Assembly: GCA_019843655.1 (NCBI GenBank)
Contig: JACDQD010000006.1
Location: 25,934,246-25,998,245, forward strand
Source: Lethocerus indicus
Taxonomy: Eukaryota > Arthropoda > Insecta > Hemiptera > Belostomatidae
DNA: 64,000 nucleotides
Reading direction: 5' to 3'
Shown here: in pieces, positions 21,081 through 33,769 of the stretch
How the letters are laid out: each line of letters opens with the position of its first letter
Position numbering within the stretch: position 1 is the stretch's first letter
The notes under the pieces: model-generated
The model's database searches: none
What the model saw: the letters and a program-made list of their open reading frames with translations, nothing else
Told to the model about the DNA's origin: nothing
Position numbers and translations under genes: made by a program

Positions 21081-24000
21081 TGAAGTTATATTTATGCGAC
21101 TGTGAAGTGACCATCGATGGTACTCCGGCTCAAGCCGAGATAGCGTGAGGACGTCACACGGCCATTTCCTCTTGAGGCGTCGAATCGGAGTATCGGATGG
21201 GACAGTTTTGAACGGAAGAATTTATATCAGGAAGCCCACTGATATAAGTACGGACGGGACTTTCAGATCCAGGAATTTCCACAATTTCAATTATTGCTGT
21301 TTGAAATATTTTGGGTGGAAAATAATTATTTTTTCGCTAGGCTAACTATTTGTTGTAGATGCTATTTTCAATTTCCCCTCTCTACCTTCTCCGTCCCCCG
21401 GCTTTTCCAGGATATTCTAATAGCTGGTGGGGGGGGGGGGGAAGGGGGATTTCTTCGGCTTTCGGAAAATCCATGAAGTTTTAAAGAGATGTTTTAACGA
21501 CCGACTATTAAACAACCCCACCCTGTTGGGGGTTGGGTGGAGGGGTTGTTGGGGGGGGGGTGGAAGGGGGACGCCGCCCCCGCGCATCTAATCAGGTCAA
21601 GTACCCGGAGTGCGAGAGGCATTCTAAATCCTTCAAATCCAATATACCATTATTTTAAGAACGTGAACTTCATTAAATTTTACTAATCGCGCGAGCAAAT
21701 TGTCTTTTCCTCGGCGGGTTCTCTTCGGGCCCGAGCTTTTCTTCCAAGGCCCCAACCGGCCCCTGCCGAGCAACTGGTTTTATAAAGTCGGTTGGCCCCG
21801 ATCCAAATTGGCCTATTAAAATCCTCCCGCCCGCCCGCTCTATTAATTGGGACATAAAATTTCTCGCTCACCATTATTAACTGGAATTTAAAAATTTATC
21901 ACGTGACAATTTGGTAAACGTGGCCGGTTGAAAAATGTACGGAACAAAATTGACTCGTACTCTTAGCGCAGTGCTAATATGGGAAAAGGGCGAAACCCCT
22001 AAACTTATGAAAAAAATTACTACACTAATATTCGTGACCGGCCGAAAAAGGCGTAACCGGAGAAGATCACGCCCAACCTTGTACTGTTTGACGGATGATA
22101 AATAAAGTCACGAATTTTCGTTTCATTTGTATTCAAATACAATCGAATTACTGCAAACGAATCAGTTTTCATCCACGGACTTCAGAAAAGACTGCGATTT
22201 CATACGAGTGTTGTCAAAAAATTTCGGTTTTTCATAAAACCCGTAAAATCAATTTTTCTATTATATATTGATATTTTATTATACTCAAACACTTATTTTA
22301 TTTTACTTGTTCGCAATATTAGTCGACGAAAAATCTATCACTGTTTTCCACTCAGTGAAGCTTTTTTAAGAGAGAGAAGAAATTTTTTTAGTTTAAAAAA
22401 ATCAATATTAGTGAAGAAAATTGAGTAACAAAATCCTCTGTTTTTTGGTAACCTCTAATATTTTGTCCACCTAAAAATAATGTTTATTTAATAATATGTT
22501 GTCAGTTTCATCCTTATTCTTCCAGTCTTGTCCAGAGCCCCTTAATCCTCCTTATTCTTCAGTTCACCTCCTGGGTACGTTCCTGTCGTAAGTCTGCATT
22601 GATGTTTATTATTAGAAACACCGTACAGTATAGATCTCGATTTTAAATTATTTTCAGAGGATCTAATAAAATCGCCACTTGAAATTTCGTTTCAAATTAA
22701 AAAATTTGAAGATTGTTCGCGGCATGAGCGTGGGCAGGGCGGGTATTATGGGGGCGTTTGAACTGCGGTGTTGTTTATAAAGTGTGTCCCCGATTGGGGA
22801 TTTGGGGGTGTTTCGGGGGCGAGTGCATCGTGGTGGACGGGGTGGGGTGGGGGCGGAGGGATGCACCGGAGCGCCGACGGTCCCAGTCTATCGATTGGCT
22901 CCAAAATGAACTGTTACCTGATTACACCCCCTGTTTACCATTTACACCCCTAGGGCCGCCGCCAGACCGCCTCCCCCCACCCCCGACCGGTCGACCCCCG
23001 CACAGCACAGCCTCGTCTCCGGTCCAAAACTGAAATCAAAAATGGGCTCGCGAAAACTTCGCTCACATTTTCCGCCAGTTGAATATATCTCAATCAATTG
23101 TCTATCTGGAATCTATTTATATTTGTTTTTAACTTTTTCTCAAAACTCGGCCTACATTATATACAGCCTATATTTACCGAAATTAGTGTAATGACATTTT
23201 TATATAAGACACAATTGAAGCTGCTAATTGAGCGAGAAGCAATTTTCTGGACAGTACTGACACTTTTATAGGAGGCCATCGGTAATGTTTTGTGCTGCAA
23301 TTAAATATGTACACGTTTCTCTTTTCTTCTGCACAGTCTCTATTAACGTTTTGCGACGATATCATCGTGGATTTTTCTTTTTAAAAATTCTATTTCCCTC
23401 GTTCAGCGAACACGGGAGCATTATGTATGAATCTGGGCTAATACAAGCGTATTGGGTGTTGTTAAGAACTTGACCTATTCTGGTTGTGGTTCGATCGAAG
23501 AAGGGTCGGAAGACCCAGAATGAGAGTGGGACAACGCGATTTATATTTGGACAAGTTTCTGGGGATGAAATGTAGGGGTGAATGGCGTAAAGCCGTGGCG
23601 TGCGTGGGTAACATAACACACAGACGAAGGGGTGTAGGGTAGGGGTGGGTGGTGTCGGTATTTAACAGTCATCGAATCGAACCGACACCCTTGAATATTG
23701 CACTGTAGCTGGCCGGAGAGGTTTTCAGGTAGCCGTGGGGGTTGTTGGGGTTGTTTGGGTGGTGGGGGTGGAGTTAACAGGTGCGCCACAGAACCCACCC
23801 CTCGCCGCTAGTGTCATTTCGGCGGTTTGAGGTCGAACTATGCGCCCCGTATTTCGTATTTAGCACTTTAGTGTGTGCCGATGTGTAGAGCCGCCCCTCC
23901 ATCCCTCTCTCGCTCTCTCACCCTTAGCCGCCCGCGCGTCCCTAAACACGCTGTATCTATGCCCGGCCGTGTTACGGAATATTATGTACTAATGCCTCAT

Positions 24001-24267
24001 AAACAGAGAGGGCTTTTGTACACCCCCGCCCCGCCCTCTAGCTTCTCCCCCAATCGTCGTTGTACCTCAATGATCTCCCTCCATCCCTCCTGCCCTCTGA
24101 ACGGCATCAAATGAACACCGAAGTTGAAAATCGCGCCAAAAACAATAAATTCATAAGCGATTTTTTACAGCAAAATTGTGGCCAAAAAGCTGGATTCAGA
24201 GCATTTTTAAACAAAATGCACGGCGTATATTCTTCAATCTGAATAGAATCTACGGTCGGGAATATGG
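21081..24267. other. Non-coding DNA with G-rich patches
   Basis: Mostly unique sequence. Notable are G-rich stretches at 21428-21443 and 21518-21572 and another at 22790-22865, all with four or more G-runs on one strand (quadruplex-capable). A tandem of T-stretches and AT-rich DNA lies at 22200-22500. Open frames are short and unrecognised. Confidence 0.55.
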
Positions 24268-24395
24268 CCCACTACAGGAGCCTACAGATGAATGTAACGT
24301 TTGCTCGGTTCATATTGATGACCGCCCATTCTTTAAAACTGTTTCTTTTACGTCTCTACATAGATAAATGTGGGCTGGAGGTAATAGAAGCCCAT
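24268..24395 (+). repeat. Left inverted flank of the satellite complex
   Basis: The sequence from CCCACTACAGGAGCCTACAG through TGGGCTGGAGGTAATAGAAG has a matching inverted copy at about 38900-39036. Over the first 54 bp the match is roughly three quarters of positions (phrases shared: ATGAATGT, ATATT-ATGA), and the GGGCTGGA block follows at similar spacing (104 against 113 bp). The same frame in both reads RSLQMNVTFARFILM or KSVRMNVKFSQLILM, but no longer protein is visible. Confidence 0.6.
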
Positions 24396-24399
24396 TTTG

Positions 24400-25564
24400 A
24401 TATGTGTATTTTAATTTCACCATTTCAGGGCCAATTTTTGCGTTTTAATCGGCATTTTAGGCATTAAATTTACGTTCTATACCGCATTCCCGGGTCAAAT
24501 TTGGCACATTTAACCACATTTTAGGGCATATAAACCGCATTCTTCGGGCCAATTTTTGCTTTTAAACGGCATATTAGGGAAAAATTTCGTGTTATAAACC
24601 TCAATTTAGTGCCAATTTTTGGATTTTACGGTTTTTCACCGTATTTTACGGTCAATATTGCGTTTTAAACCGCATTTTTGGGTTAAATTGGGTGTTCCTA
24701 AATGCATTTTAGGGACAATTGTTCCGTTTAAAACTGCATTATATAAGGACAATTTTTTTGCTTTTGAGAATTTCTGGGCCGATTTCGCGTCTTATAACCG
24801 CATTCTGGAACTAATTTTGGATCTAAAAACCGAACTTGGGGAATAAAAGCAGCATTTCTGGGGCGATATTGGGTGTAAAGCCGCATTTTTGGGCCAATTT
24901 ACGTCCCAAAAACCGACATTTTAAACCAAAAAACCGCATTTTCGAGTGGATTTTGGGCCTAAACCAATTTTTGGACCTAAAAGCCGCATTTTTTGCCCCA
25001 AAACGGTATTTCTTAGCTTAAACACGGCATTTCTTGAAAGTTTTTCGTCCAAAAACCACATTTTTGGGCCTAAAAAACGGAATATTTGGGCCAATTTTGC
25101 AACTAAAACCCCTTTTTTGGGCCAATTTTACACCTAAAAACCCCTTTTTTGGGCCAATAATGCGGCAAAAAACACCATTGTTCAGCAAAAAGATCGCGTA
25201 TTTGGGGCAATTATGCGCCAAAAAACCCTATTTTTGGGCCTAAAAACCCCACTTTCGTGCCAATTTCGCGCACAAAAACTACATTTTTGAACCTAAAAGC
25301 CGCGTTTTTGGGCCTATTTTGTCTCAAAAAACCCCATTTTTGGGGTAATTTGGAGCCAAAAAACCCCATTTTTGGGGTAATTTGGAGCCAAAAAACCCCA
25401 TTTTTTGGCCTAAAAACCACATTCGTAGACCAATTTACCGCTTAAAACCCAATTTTTTGGCTTAAATAACTCAATTATTGGGCCGATTTTGTGCCTAAAA
25501 ACCCCATTTTTAGGAAGATTTTGCGCCTAAAAAATACATTTTTGTGCCTAGAAACCCAAAAAAT
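24400..25564 (+). repeat. Outer left repeat block (degenerate short-unit repeat)
   Basis: Variations of GCATTTTTGGGCCAATTTTG and GCCTAAAAACC repeat through the block. At the outer edge (24.4-24.8 kb) units are longer and looser (GCGTTTTAAACCGCATTTT); toward the satellite they tighten to ~21-30 bp. Two adjacent units near 25325-25400 (CCCCATTTTTGGGGTAATTT) are almost identical. The many open frames of Lys/Pro/Phe-rich sequence are side products of the repeat. Confidence 0.9.
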
Positions 25565-26935
25565 GCACCCACAAGTGTCCCACAGTGAGTTACACTTGCC
25601 CTATGAACAACATGTTGAAAATCGAAAATTTAGGTTTTTCGAAAATTTTCACAAATCGATCCCATATTGCACCCACAAGTGTACAAAAATGACTTATACT
25701 TGCCCTATGAACAACGGGTTGAAAATCGAAAATTTAGGTTTTTCAAAAATTTTCACAAATCGATCCCATATTGCACCCACAAGTGTACTAAAGTGAGTTA
25801 CACTTGCCCTATGAACAACAGGTTGAAAATCGAAAATTTAGGTTTTTCGAAAATTTTCACAAATCGATCCCATATTGCACCCACAAGTGTACTAAAATGA
25901 GTTACACTTGCCCTATGAACAACAGGTTGAAAATCGAAAATTTAGGTTTTTCGAAAATTTTCACAAATCGATCCCATATTGCACCCACAAGTGTACTAAG
26001 TGAGTTACACTTGCCCTATGAACAACAGGTTGAAAATCGAAAATTTAGGTTTTTCGAAAATTTTCACAAATCGATCCCATATTGCACCCACAAGTGTACT
26101 AAAATAGAATTACACTTGCCCTATGAACAACAGGTTGAAAATCGAAAATTTAGGTTTTCGAAAATTTTCACAAATCGATCCCATATTGCACCCACAAGTG
26201 TACTAAAGTGAGTTTACCTTGCCCTATGAACAACAGGTTGAAAATCGAAAATTTAGGTTTTTCGAAAATTTTCACAAATCGATCCCATATTGCACCCACA
26301 AGGGTACTAAACCAATTTACACTGCCCTATGAACAACAGGTTGAAAATCGAAAATTTAGGTTTTTCGAAAATTTTCACAAATCGATCCCATATTGCACCC
26401 ACAAGTGTACTAAAGTGAGTTACACTTGCCCTATGAACAACAGGTTGAAAATCGAAAATTTAGGTTTTTCGAAAATTTTCACAAATCGATCCCATATTTC
26501 ACCCACAAGTGTACTAAAGTGAGTTACACTTGCCCTATGAACAACAGGTTGAAAATCGAAAATTTAGGTTTTTCGAAAATTTTCACAAATCGATCCCATA
26601 TTGCACCCACAAGTGTACTAAACTGAATTACACTTGCCCTATGAACAACAGGTTGAAAATCGAAAATTTAGGTTTTTCGAAAATTTTCACAAATCGATCC
26701 CATATTGCACCCACAAGTGTACTAAAGTGAGTTACACTTGCCCTATGAACAACAGGTTGAAAATCGAAAATTTAGGTTTTTCGAAAATTTTCACAAATCG
26801 ATCCCATATTGCACCCACAAGTGTACTAAACTGAATTACACTTGCCCTATGAACAACAGGTTGAAAATCGAAAATTTAGGTTTTCGAAAGCACTTGCCCT
26901 AAATCGATCCCATATTTCACCCACAAGTGTACAAA
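25565..26935 (+). repeat. 104-bp satellite array 1 (about 13 monomers)
   Basis: Head-to-tail monomers of 104 bp, nearly identical. Key phrases in order: ATGAACAACAGGTTGAAAAT, CGAAAATTTAGGTTTTTCGA, TTTTCACAAATCGATCCCAT, GCACCCACAAGTGTAC, GAGTTACACTTGCCCT. Each monomer contains two dyads, TCGAAAA-(7)-TTTTCGA and CAAGTGTA-(11)-TACACTTG. Three variants of the second loop are common (CTAAAATGAGT, CTAAAGTGAGT, CTAAACTGAAT), plus A/G and G/T variants elsewhere. The repeated ~66-residue open frames arise because 104 is not a multiple of 3. Confidence 0.98.
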
Positions 26936-27102
26936 CCCTAATATGAATTGAAAATAATTTTCCTTGCCCAAAAACCGCATCGCCTAAAATTTAGGTTTTT
27001 CGAAAATTTTCACAAATCGATCCCATATTGCACCCGTGTACACAAAAAGTGAATTAACTTGCCTATGAGGTTTCAAATTTAGGTTGAAAATTTTCACCGA
27101 TC
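26936..27102 (+). repeat. Disrupted satellite segment
   Basis: Satellite phrases are present but with missing pieces and an inserted AAAAACCGCATCGCC piece from the other repeat family. Separates arrays 1 and 2. Confidence 0.85.
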
Positions 27103-28398
27103 CCATATTGCACCCACAAGTGTACTAAAGTGAGTTACACTTGCCCTATGAACAACAGGTTGAAAATCGAAAATTTAGGTTTTTCGAAAATTTTCATAAT
27201 CGATCCCATATTGCACCACAAGTGTGCTAAAATGAGTTACACTTGCCCTATGAACAACGGGTTGAAAATCGAAAATTTAGGTTTTTCGAAAATTTTCACA
27301 AATCGATCCCATATTGCACCCACAAGTGTACTAAAATGAGTTACACTTGCCCTATGAACAACGGGTTGAAAATCGAAAATTTAGGTTTTTCGAAAATTTT
27401 CACAAATCGATCCCATATTGCACCCACAAGTGTACTAAAATGAGTTACACTTGCCCTATGAACAACGGGTTGAAAATCGAAAATTTAGGTTTTTCGAAAA
27501 TTTTCACAAATCGATCCCATATTGCACCCACAAGTGTACTAAAGTGAGTTACACTTGCCCTATGAACAGGCGGGAAATCGAAAATTTAGGTTTTCGAAAA
27601 TTTTCATAATCGATCCCATATTGCACCCACAAGTGTACTAAAGTGAGTTACACTTGCCCTATGAACAACGGGTTGAAAATCGAAAATTTAGGTTTTTCAA
27701 AAATTTTCACAAATCGATCCCATATTGCACCCACAAGTGTACTAAAGTGAGTTACACTTGCCCTATGAACAACAGGTTGAAAATCGAAAATTTAGGTTTT
27801 TCGAAAATTTTCACAAATCGATCCCATATTGCACCCACAAGTGTACTAAAGTGAGTTACACTTGCCCTATGAACAACAGGTTGAAAATCGAAAATTTAGG
27901 TTTTTCGAAAATTTTCACAAATCGATCCCATATTTCACCCACAAGTGTACTAAAATGAGTTACACTTGCCCTATGAACAACGGGTTGAAAATCTAAAATT
28001 TAGGTTTTTCGAAAATTTTCACATATCGATCCCATATTGCACCCACAAGTGTACTAAAATGAGTTACACTTGCCCTATGAACAACAGGTTGAAAATCGAA
28101 AATTTAGGTTTTTCGAAAATTTTCACAAATCGATCCCATATTGCACCCACAAGTGTACTAAAGTGAGTTACACTTGCCCTATGAACAACGGGTTGAAAAT
28201 CGAAAATTTAGGTTTTTCGAAAATTTTCACAAATCGATCCCATATTGCACCCACAAGTGTACTAAAGTGAGTTACACTTGCCCTATGAACAACAGGTTGA
28301 AAATCGAAAATTTAGGTTTTTCGAAAATTTTCACAAATCGATCCCATATTGCACCCACAAGTGTACTAAAATGAGTTACACTTGCCCTACAACGGTTT
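27103..28398 (+). repeat. 104-bp satellite array 2 (about 12 monomers)
   Basis: Same monomer, phase and variants as array 1, almost without indels except near 27.18-27.22 and 27.56-27.61 kb. Ends at CACTTGCCCTACAACGGTTT, where it passes into the short-unit repeat. Confidence 0.98.
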
Positions 28399-29412
28399 GA
28401 AAATCCTAAAATCCCACCCGCCAAAACCCCATATTTGTGCCTAAAAAACATTTTGCGGCCTAAAAACCACAAATTGGGCTAATTTTGCGTCTAACGCGTC
28501 TATTTTTCGCCTAAAAACCCCATTTTTCGGCAAAAAACGGCATATTAGTGTAATTTTGCGCCAAAAAACCCCATTTTTGTGCCTAAAAACCGCATTTCCT
28601 GGCCAATTCTGCGCCTAAAAACCCCATTTTTGTGCCTAAAAACCGCAATTTGCGGCCTAAAAAATCGCATTTTTGGGCCAATTTGGCGCCATAATACCCT
28701 ATTTTCTGTCCTACAAACGGCTTTTATGGCCAAATTTTCGCCAAAAAAACCCCATTTTTCGGCAAAAAAGGCATATTAGTGTAATTTTGCGCCAAAAAAA
28801 GCCATTTTTGTACTTAAAGATCGCATTTTGCGGCCTAAAAACCGTATTTCTTGGCCAATTTTGCGCCTAAAAACCCCTTTTTTGTGCCTAAAAACCGCAT
28901 TTTCCGGCCTAAAAACCACAAATATGGGCCAATTTCGCGCATAAGATCGCCATTTTTGGTCCTAAAAACCGCATTTTTGGATCGATTTTACGCCTAAAAA
29001 CCCCGTTTTTAGGCTGATTTTTCGTCAAAAAACCCCATTGTTCGGCCTAAAAACAGCATTTCTTGGCCGATTTTGCCCCTAAAAACCCCAGTTTTGTGCC
29101 TAAAATCCCCACTTTGCGGCCTAAAAACCGCTTTTTTGGGCCAATTTGGCGCCAAAATACCCTATTTTCTGTCCTACAAACGGCTTTTATTGTGAAATTT
29201 TTGGCCCAAAAACCCCATTTTTTGGGAAAAAACGGCATATTAGGGTGATTTTGCGCCAAAAAACGCCATTTTTGTGCCTAAAAACCGAAATTTTGGGCCA
29301 ATTTTGCGCCAAAAAGTCCCATTTTTGGGCCTAAACACCGCATTTCTTGGCCGATTTTGCGTCCAAATATCCCATTTTTGTGCCTAAAATTCCCGCTTTG
29401 CGCTTCTAAAAT
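28399..29412 (+). repeat. Inner short-unit repeat block with ~463-bp higher-order unit
   Basis: Units such as GCCTAAAAACCGCATTTTTG and TTTTGCGCCAAAAAACCCCA alternate. A distinctive phrase CCCTATTTTCTGTCCTAC occurs at 28697 and 29160, 463 bp apart, each followed by AAACGGCTTTTAT and the same unit order, showing a higher-order unit. It joins array 3 at CTTTGCGCTTCTAAAATCTC. Confidence 0.92.
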
Positions 29413-30960
29413 CTCAAAATTTAGGTTTTTCGAAAATTTTCACTAATCGATCCCATATTGCACCCACAAGTGTACTAAAATGAGTTACACTTGCCCTATG
29501 AACAACGGGTTGAAAATCGAAAATTTAGGTTTTTCGAAAATTTTCACAAATCGATCCCATATTGCACCCACAAGTGTACTAAAGTGAGTTACACTTGCCC
29601 TATGAACAACGGGTTTGAAAATTCGAAAATTAGGTTTTCGAAATTTTCACAAATCGATCCCATATTGCACCCACAAGTGTACTAAACTGAGTTACACTTG
29701 CCCTATGAACAACAGGTTGAAAATCGAAAATTTAGGTTTTTCGAAAATTTTCACAAATCGATCCCATATTGCACCCACAAGTGTACTAAAATGAGTTACA
29801 CTTGCCCTATGAACAACGGGTTGAAAATCGAAAATTTAGGTTTTTCGAAAATTTTCACAAATCGATCCCATATTGCACCCACAAGTGTACTAAACTGAAT
29901 TACACTTGCCCTATGAACAACAGGTTGAGAAATCGAGAATTTAGGTTTTTCGAAAATTTTCACAAATCGATCCCATATTGCACCCACAAGTGTACTAAAA
30001 TGAGTTACACTTGCCCTATGAACAACGGGTTGAAAATCGAAAATTTAGGTTTTTCGAAAATTTTCACAAATCGATCCCATATTGCACCCACAAGTGTACT
30101 AAACTGAATTACACTTGCCCTATGAACAACAGGTTGAAAATCGAAAATTTAGGTTTTTCGAAATTTTCACAAATCGATCCCATATTTCACCCACAAGTGT
30201 ACTAAACTGAATTACACTTGCCCTATGAACAACAGGTTGAAAATCGAAAATTTAGGTTTTTCGAAAATTTTCACAAATCGATCCCATATTTCACCCACAA
30301 GTGTACTAAACTGAATTACACTTGCCCTATGAACAACAGGTTGAAAATCGAAAATTTAGGTTTTTCGAAAATTTTCACAAATCGATCCCATATTGCACCC
30401 ACAAGTGTACTAAAATGAGTTACACTTGCCCTATGAACAACAGGTTGAAAATCGAAAATTTAGGTTTTTCGAAAATTTTCACAAATCGATCCCATATTGC
30501 ACCCACAAGTGTACTAAAGTGAGTTACACTTGCCCTATGAACAACAGGTTGAAAATCGAAAATTTAGGTTTTTCGAAAATTTTCACAAATCGATCCCATA
30601 TTGCACCCACAAGTGTACTAAAATGAGTTACACTTGCCCTATGAACAACGGGTTGAAAATCGAAAATTTAGGTTTTTCGAAAATTTTCACAAATCGATCC
30701 CATATTGCACCCACAAGTGTACTAAAATGAGTTACACTTGCCCTATGAACAACAGGTTGAAAATCGAAAATTTAGGTTTTTCGAAAATTTTCACAAATCG
30801 ATCCCATATTGCACCCACAAGTGTACTAAAATGAGTTACACTTGCCCTATGAACAACAGGTTGAAAATCGAAAATTTAGGTTTTTCGAAAATTTTCACAA
30901 ATCGATCCCATATTTCACCCACAAGTGTACTAAACTGAATTACACTTGCCCTATGAACAA
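29413..30960 (+). repeat. 104-bp satellite array 3 (about 15 monomers)
   Basis: The cleanest part of the complex. Monomers keep a 104-bp phase for about 1.5 kb. Loop variants occur in mixed order with no simple higher-order pattern seen by eye. Homogeneity implies recent expansion or gene conversion. Confidence 0.98.
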
Positions 30961-31959
30961 CAGGGTTGAAAATCGAAATTTAGGTTTTTCGAAAATCACA
31001 AATCGAATATTTTCTAAACTCACACTTGCCCTAAACAACAGGTCGAAAATCGAAAATTTTCCAAATATTATCACCCACAAGTGTACTAATGAATTGCCCT
31101 AGTTTACGACGAAAATTTTCACAAATCGCCCATATTTCACCCACAAGACTACTGAACACTTGGAACAACAGGTTGAAAATCGAAAATTTAGGTTTTCGAA
31201 AATTTTCACAAATCGATCCCAATTTACCCACAGTGTTAAACTCACTTGCCCTAAATTGAAAATCGATTTAGTTTTTCCACAAATATTTCACCCACAAGTG
31301 TACTAAACTGAATTACACTTGCCTATAACAACAGGTTGAAAATCGAAAATTTAGGTTTTCGAAAATTTTCACAAATCGATCCATATTGCACCCACAAGTG
31401 TACTTGAATTACACTTGCCCTATGAACAACGGGTTGAAAATCGAAAATTTAGTTTTTCGAAAATTTTCAAAATACAAATTCCCATATTGCTGTAATACCA
31501 AACTGAATTACACTTGCCCTATGAACAACAGGTTGAAAATCGAAAATTTAGGTTTTCGAAAATTTTCACAAAATTCCCATATTTCACCCACAAGGTACTA
31601 AACTTCACATGAACGGGTTGAAAATCGATTTAGGTTTTCGAAATTTTCATATTATTGCACCCACAAGTGTACTAAACTGAATTACCTTGCATTGTTGGGT
31701 CAAAAGTGTACTAAACTACTTCCCTAAAACAACAGTTGAATCAATTTAGGTTTTCGACACAGATCATATTACACTCATTTGACACTTGCCCTATTTTCTG
31801 TCCTACACAACAGGCTTTTAAAATATAAATTTAGGTTTTCGAAACCCATGGCACAACATCCATATTTCACCCACAAGTTGTAAAACTGAATTACACTTGC
31901 CCTATGAACAACAGGTTGACAATTTAGGTTTTTCTAAAATTTTCAATGTACTAATGGCA
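30961..31959 (+). repeat. Fragmented satellite
   Basis: All phrases are satellite-derived but monomers are shortened by many small deletions, and the T5 run after TTTAGG is mostly T4. At 31783-31820 a phrase fuses the satellite (CTTGCCCTAT) with the short-unit block (TTTTCTGTCCTAC) and back to satellite (ACAACAGG). Confidence 0.9.
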
Positions 31960-32335
31960 GTTACTTTTCGCGCCTAAAACCCATTTTGTGCGATCGCCAT
32001 TTTGGTCCTAAAAAATACATGAACAATTTTAGGCTGATTTCACCTCGAAAAAACCACCTAAAAACCGTTTCCTTGCCGAATTTTACGCACCCATTTTGTG
32101 CCCTAAGAGCCTTAAAAAACCACATTTTAAATGAATTTGCCTCAAAATAATTTTCTGAAAAACCCATTTTCAGCAAAAAAAAGGCAGGGTTGAAAAACGC
32201 CATCGCCATTTAGCCATTTCGCGGCCTATTTTATTGGCCAATTTGCGCCTAAAAACCCGTTTTGACCTTTTCAAAACCACATAAGCCTACCGGAATGAAA
32301 CACTTTCGAAACCCTATGAAAATTACAGTTACTTT
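31960..32335 (+). repeat. Fragmented short-unit block
   Basis: Same order of phrases as the inner block near 28940-29020 (GATCGCCATTTTGGTCCTAA, then TTTTAGGCTGATTT), with deletions and some satellite words mixed in. Confidence 0.8.
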
Positions 32336-33769
32336 CCCTATGAACAACAGGATGAAAATCGAAAATTTAGGTTTTCGAAAATTTTCACAAATCGATGAAT
32401 TGCACCCAAGTGTGTACTAAAGTGTTACACTTGCCCTATGAACAACAGGTTGAAAATCGAAAATTCAAAATTTTCTAATCGATCCCATATTGCACCCACA
32501 AGTATTGAAATGATTTTCACAGGTTGAAAATCGATGTACCAGTTATGAACTGAGGTTACAACGGGTTGAAAATTTAGGTTTTCGAAATTTTCACAAATCG
32601 ATCCCATGCACCCACAAGTGTACTAAAATGAGTTACACTTGCCCTAATTTCGAAAATTATTCGGTTTTTCAAATCGATCCCATACACTTGCCCTGCCCCA
32701 CAAGTACTAAACTGAATTACACTTGACAACAGGTTGAAAATCGAAAATTTAACAACATCCCATATTGTTGAAACTTGCCCTATCGAAAATTTAGGTTTTT
32801 CGAAAATCGAAATTGCATTTTGAGTTACATATGAACAACAGGTTGAATCGGTTCCAAAATTTTCACATATTGCACCACAAGTGTACTAAAGTGAGTTACA
32901 CTGAGAACAACGGGTTACACGAAAATTTTCACAAATCGATCCCATTATGCACCCTACTGGGAGTTGATGAAATCGAAATTTAGTTTTTTCGAAAATTTTC
33001 AAATCGATCCCATATTTCACCCACAAGTGTACTTACTAAAATGAGTTAGTATGAGTTACAGTTGAAAATCGAAAATTGCAAAATTTTCACTAATCGATCC
33101 CATATTGCACCCACAAGTGTACTAAAGGTATTACACTTGCTTATGAACAACCCAGGTTGAATCAAAAAATTGGGTTTTCGATAATTTTCTAAATCGACAA
33201 CAAAATGAGTTACACTTGCCCTATGAGCAACAGTTGAAAATCGAAATTTAGGTTTTCAGAAAAATTCCCATTTTCACCCACAATCTTAAACTGGTTACCC
33301 CCTATAACAACGGGTTGCACGAAAATTTTCTGGACATCCCAGCACCCACAAGTGTACTAAAATGAGTTACACTTGCCCTATGAACAACAGGTTGAAAATC
33401 GAAATTTAGGTTTTCAAAATTTTCACAAATCATCCCATATTGCACCCACCCAAGTGTACTAAAACTGAATTACACTTGCGCCTATGAACAACGGTTGAAA
33501 ATCCGATAATTTCACAAATCGATCCCACTAATGAGTGAGTTGAAAATTTAGGTGAGGTTTTTCGAGGTTTTCGAAAATTTTCACAAATCGATTATTGCAC
33601 CCACAAGTTGTGAGTTACACTAAAACAATCCGAAAATTTTTTTGTCTATAATTTTCGCATTTCTGTACTAAAATGAGTTACCAATTGAAAATGAAAATCA
33701 AAAATTTAGCGAAAATTTTCCAAAACCCATTTGCACCCACAAGTGCTGATGCCTCAAATTTTGCCCCCC
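32336..33769 (+). repeat. Fragmented satellite
   Basis: Satellite phrases throughout, with irregular spacing, partial monomers, and frequent 1-20 bp losses. No intact run of monomers. Confidence 0.9.

Noticed and set aside
25565..30960. Regularly spaced repeats as a CRISPR array
   Set aside because: The 104-bp units are contiguous without unique spacers and the DNA is clearly eukaryotic.
25565..30960. CENP-B box in the satellite monomer
   Set aside because: TTTTCGAAAATTTTC shares only TTCG with the NTTCGNNNNANNCGGGN consensus; the required A and CGGG are absent.
25565..30960. Telomere-like TTAGG in the monomer
   Set aside because: TTTAGG occurs once per 104-bp unit and is never tandem, so it is not a telomeric array.
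25491..31102. Dozens of overlapping ~66-residue open frames reading PYEQQVENRKFRFFENFHKS and PMNNRLKIENLGFSKIF
   Set aside because: They are the 104-bp satellite read through two of its three frames, starting once per monomer and stopping in the third. They are not a protein family.
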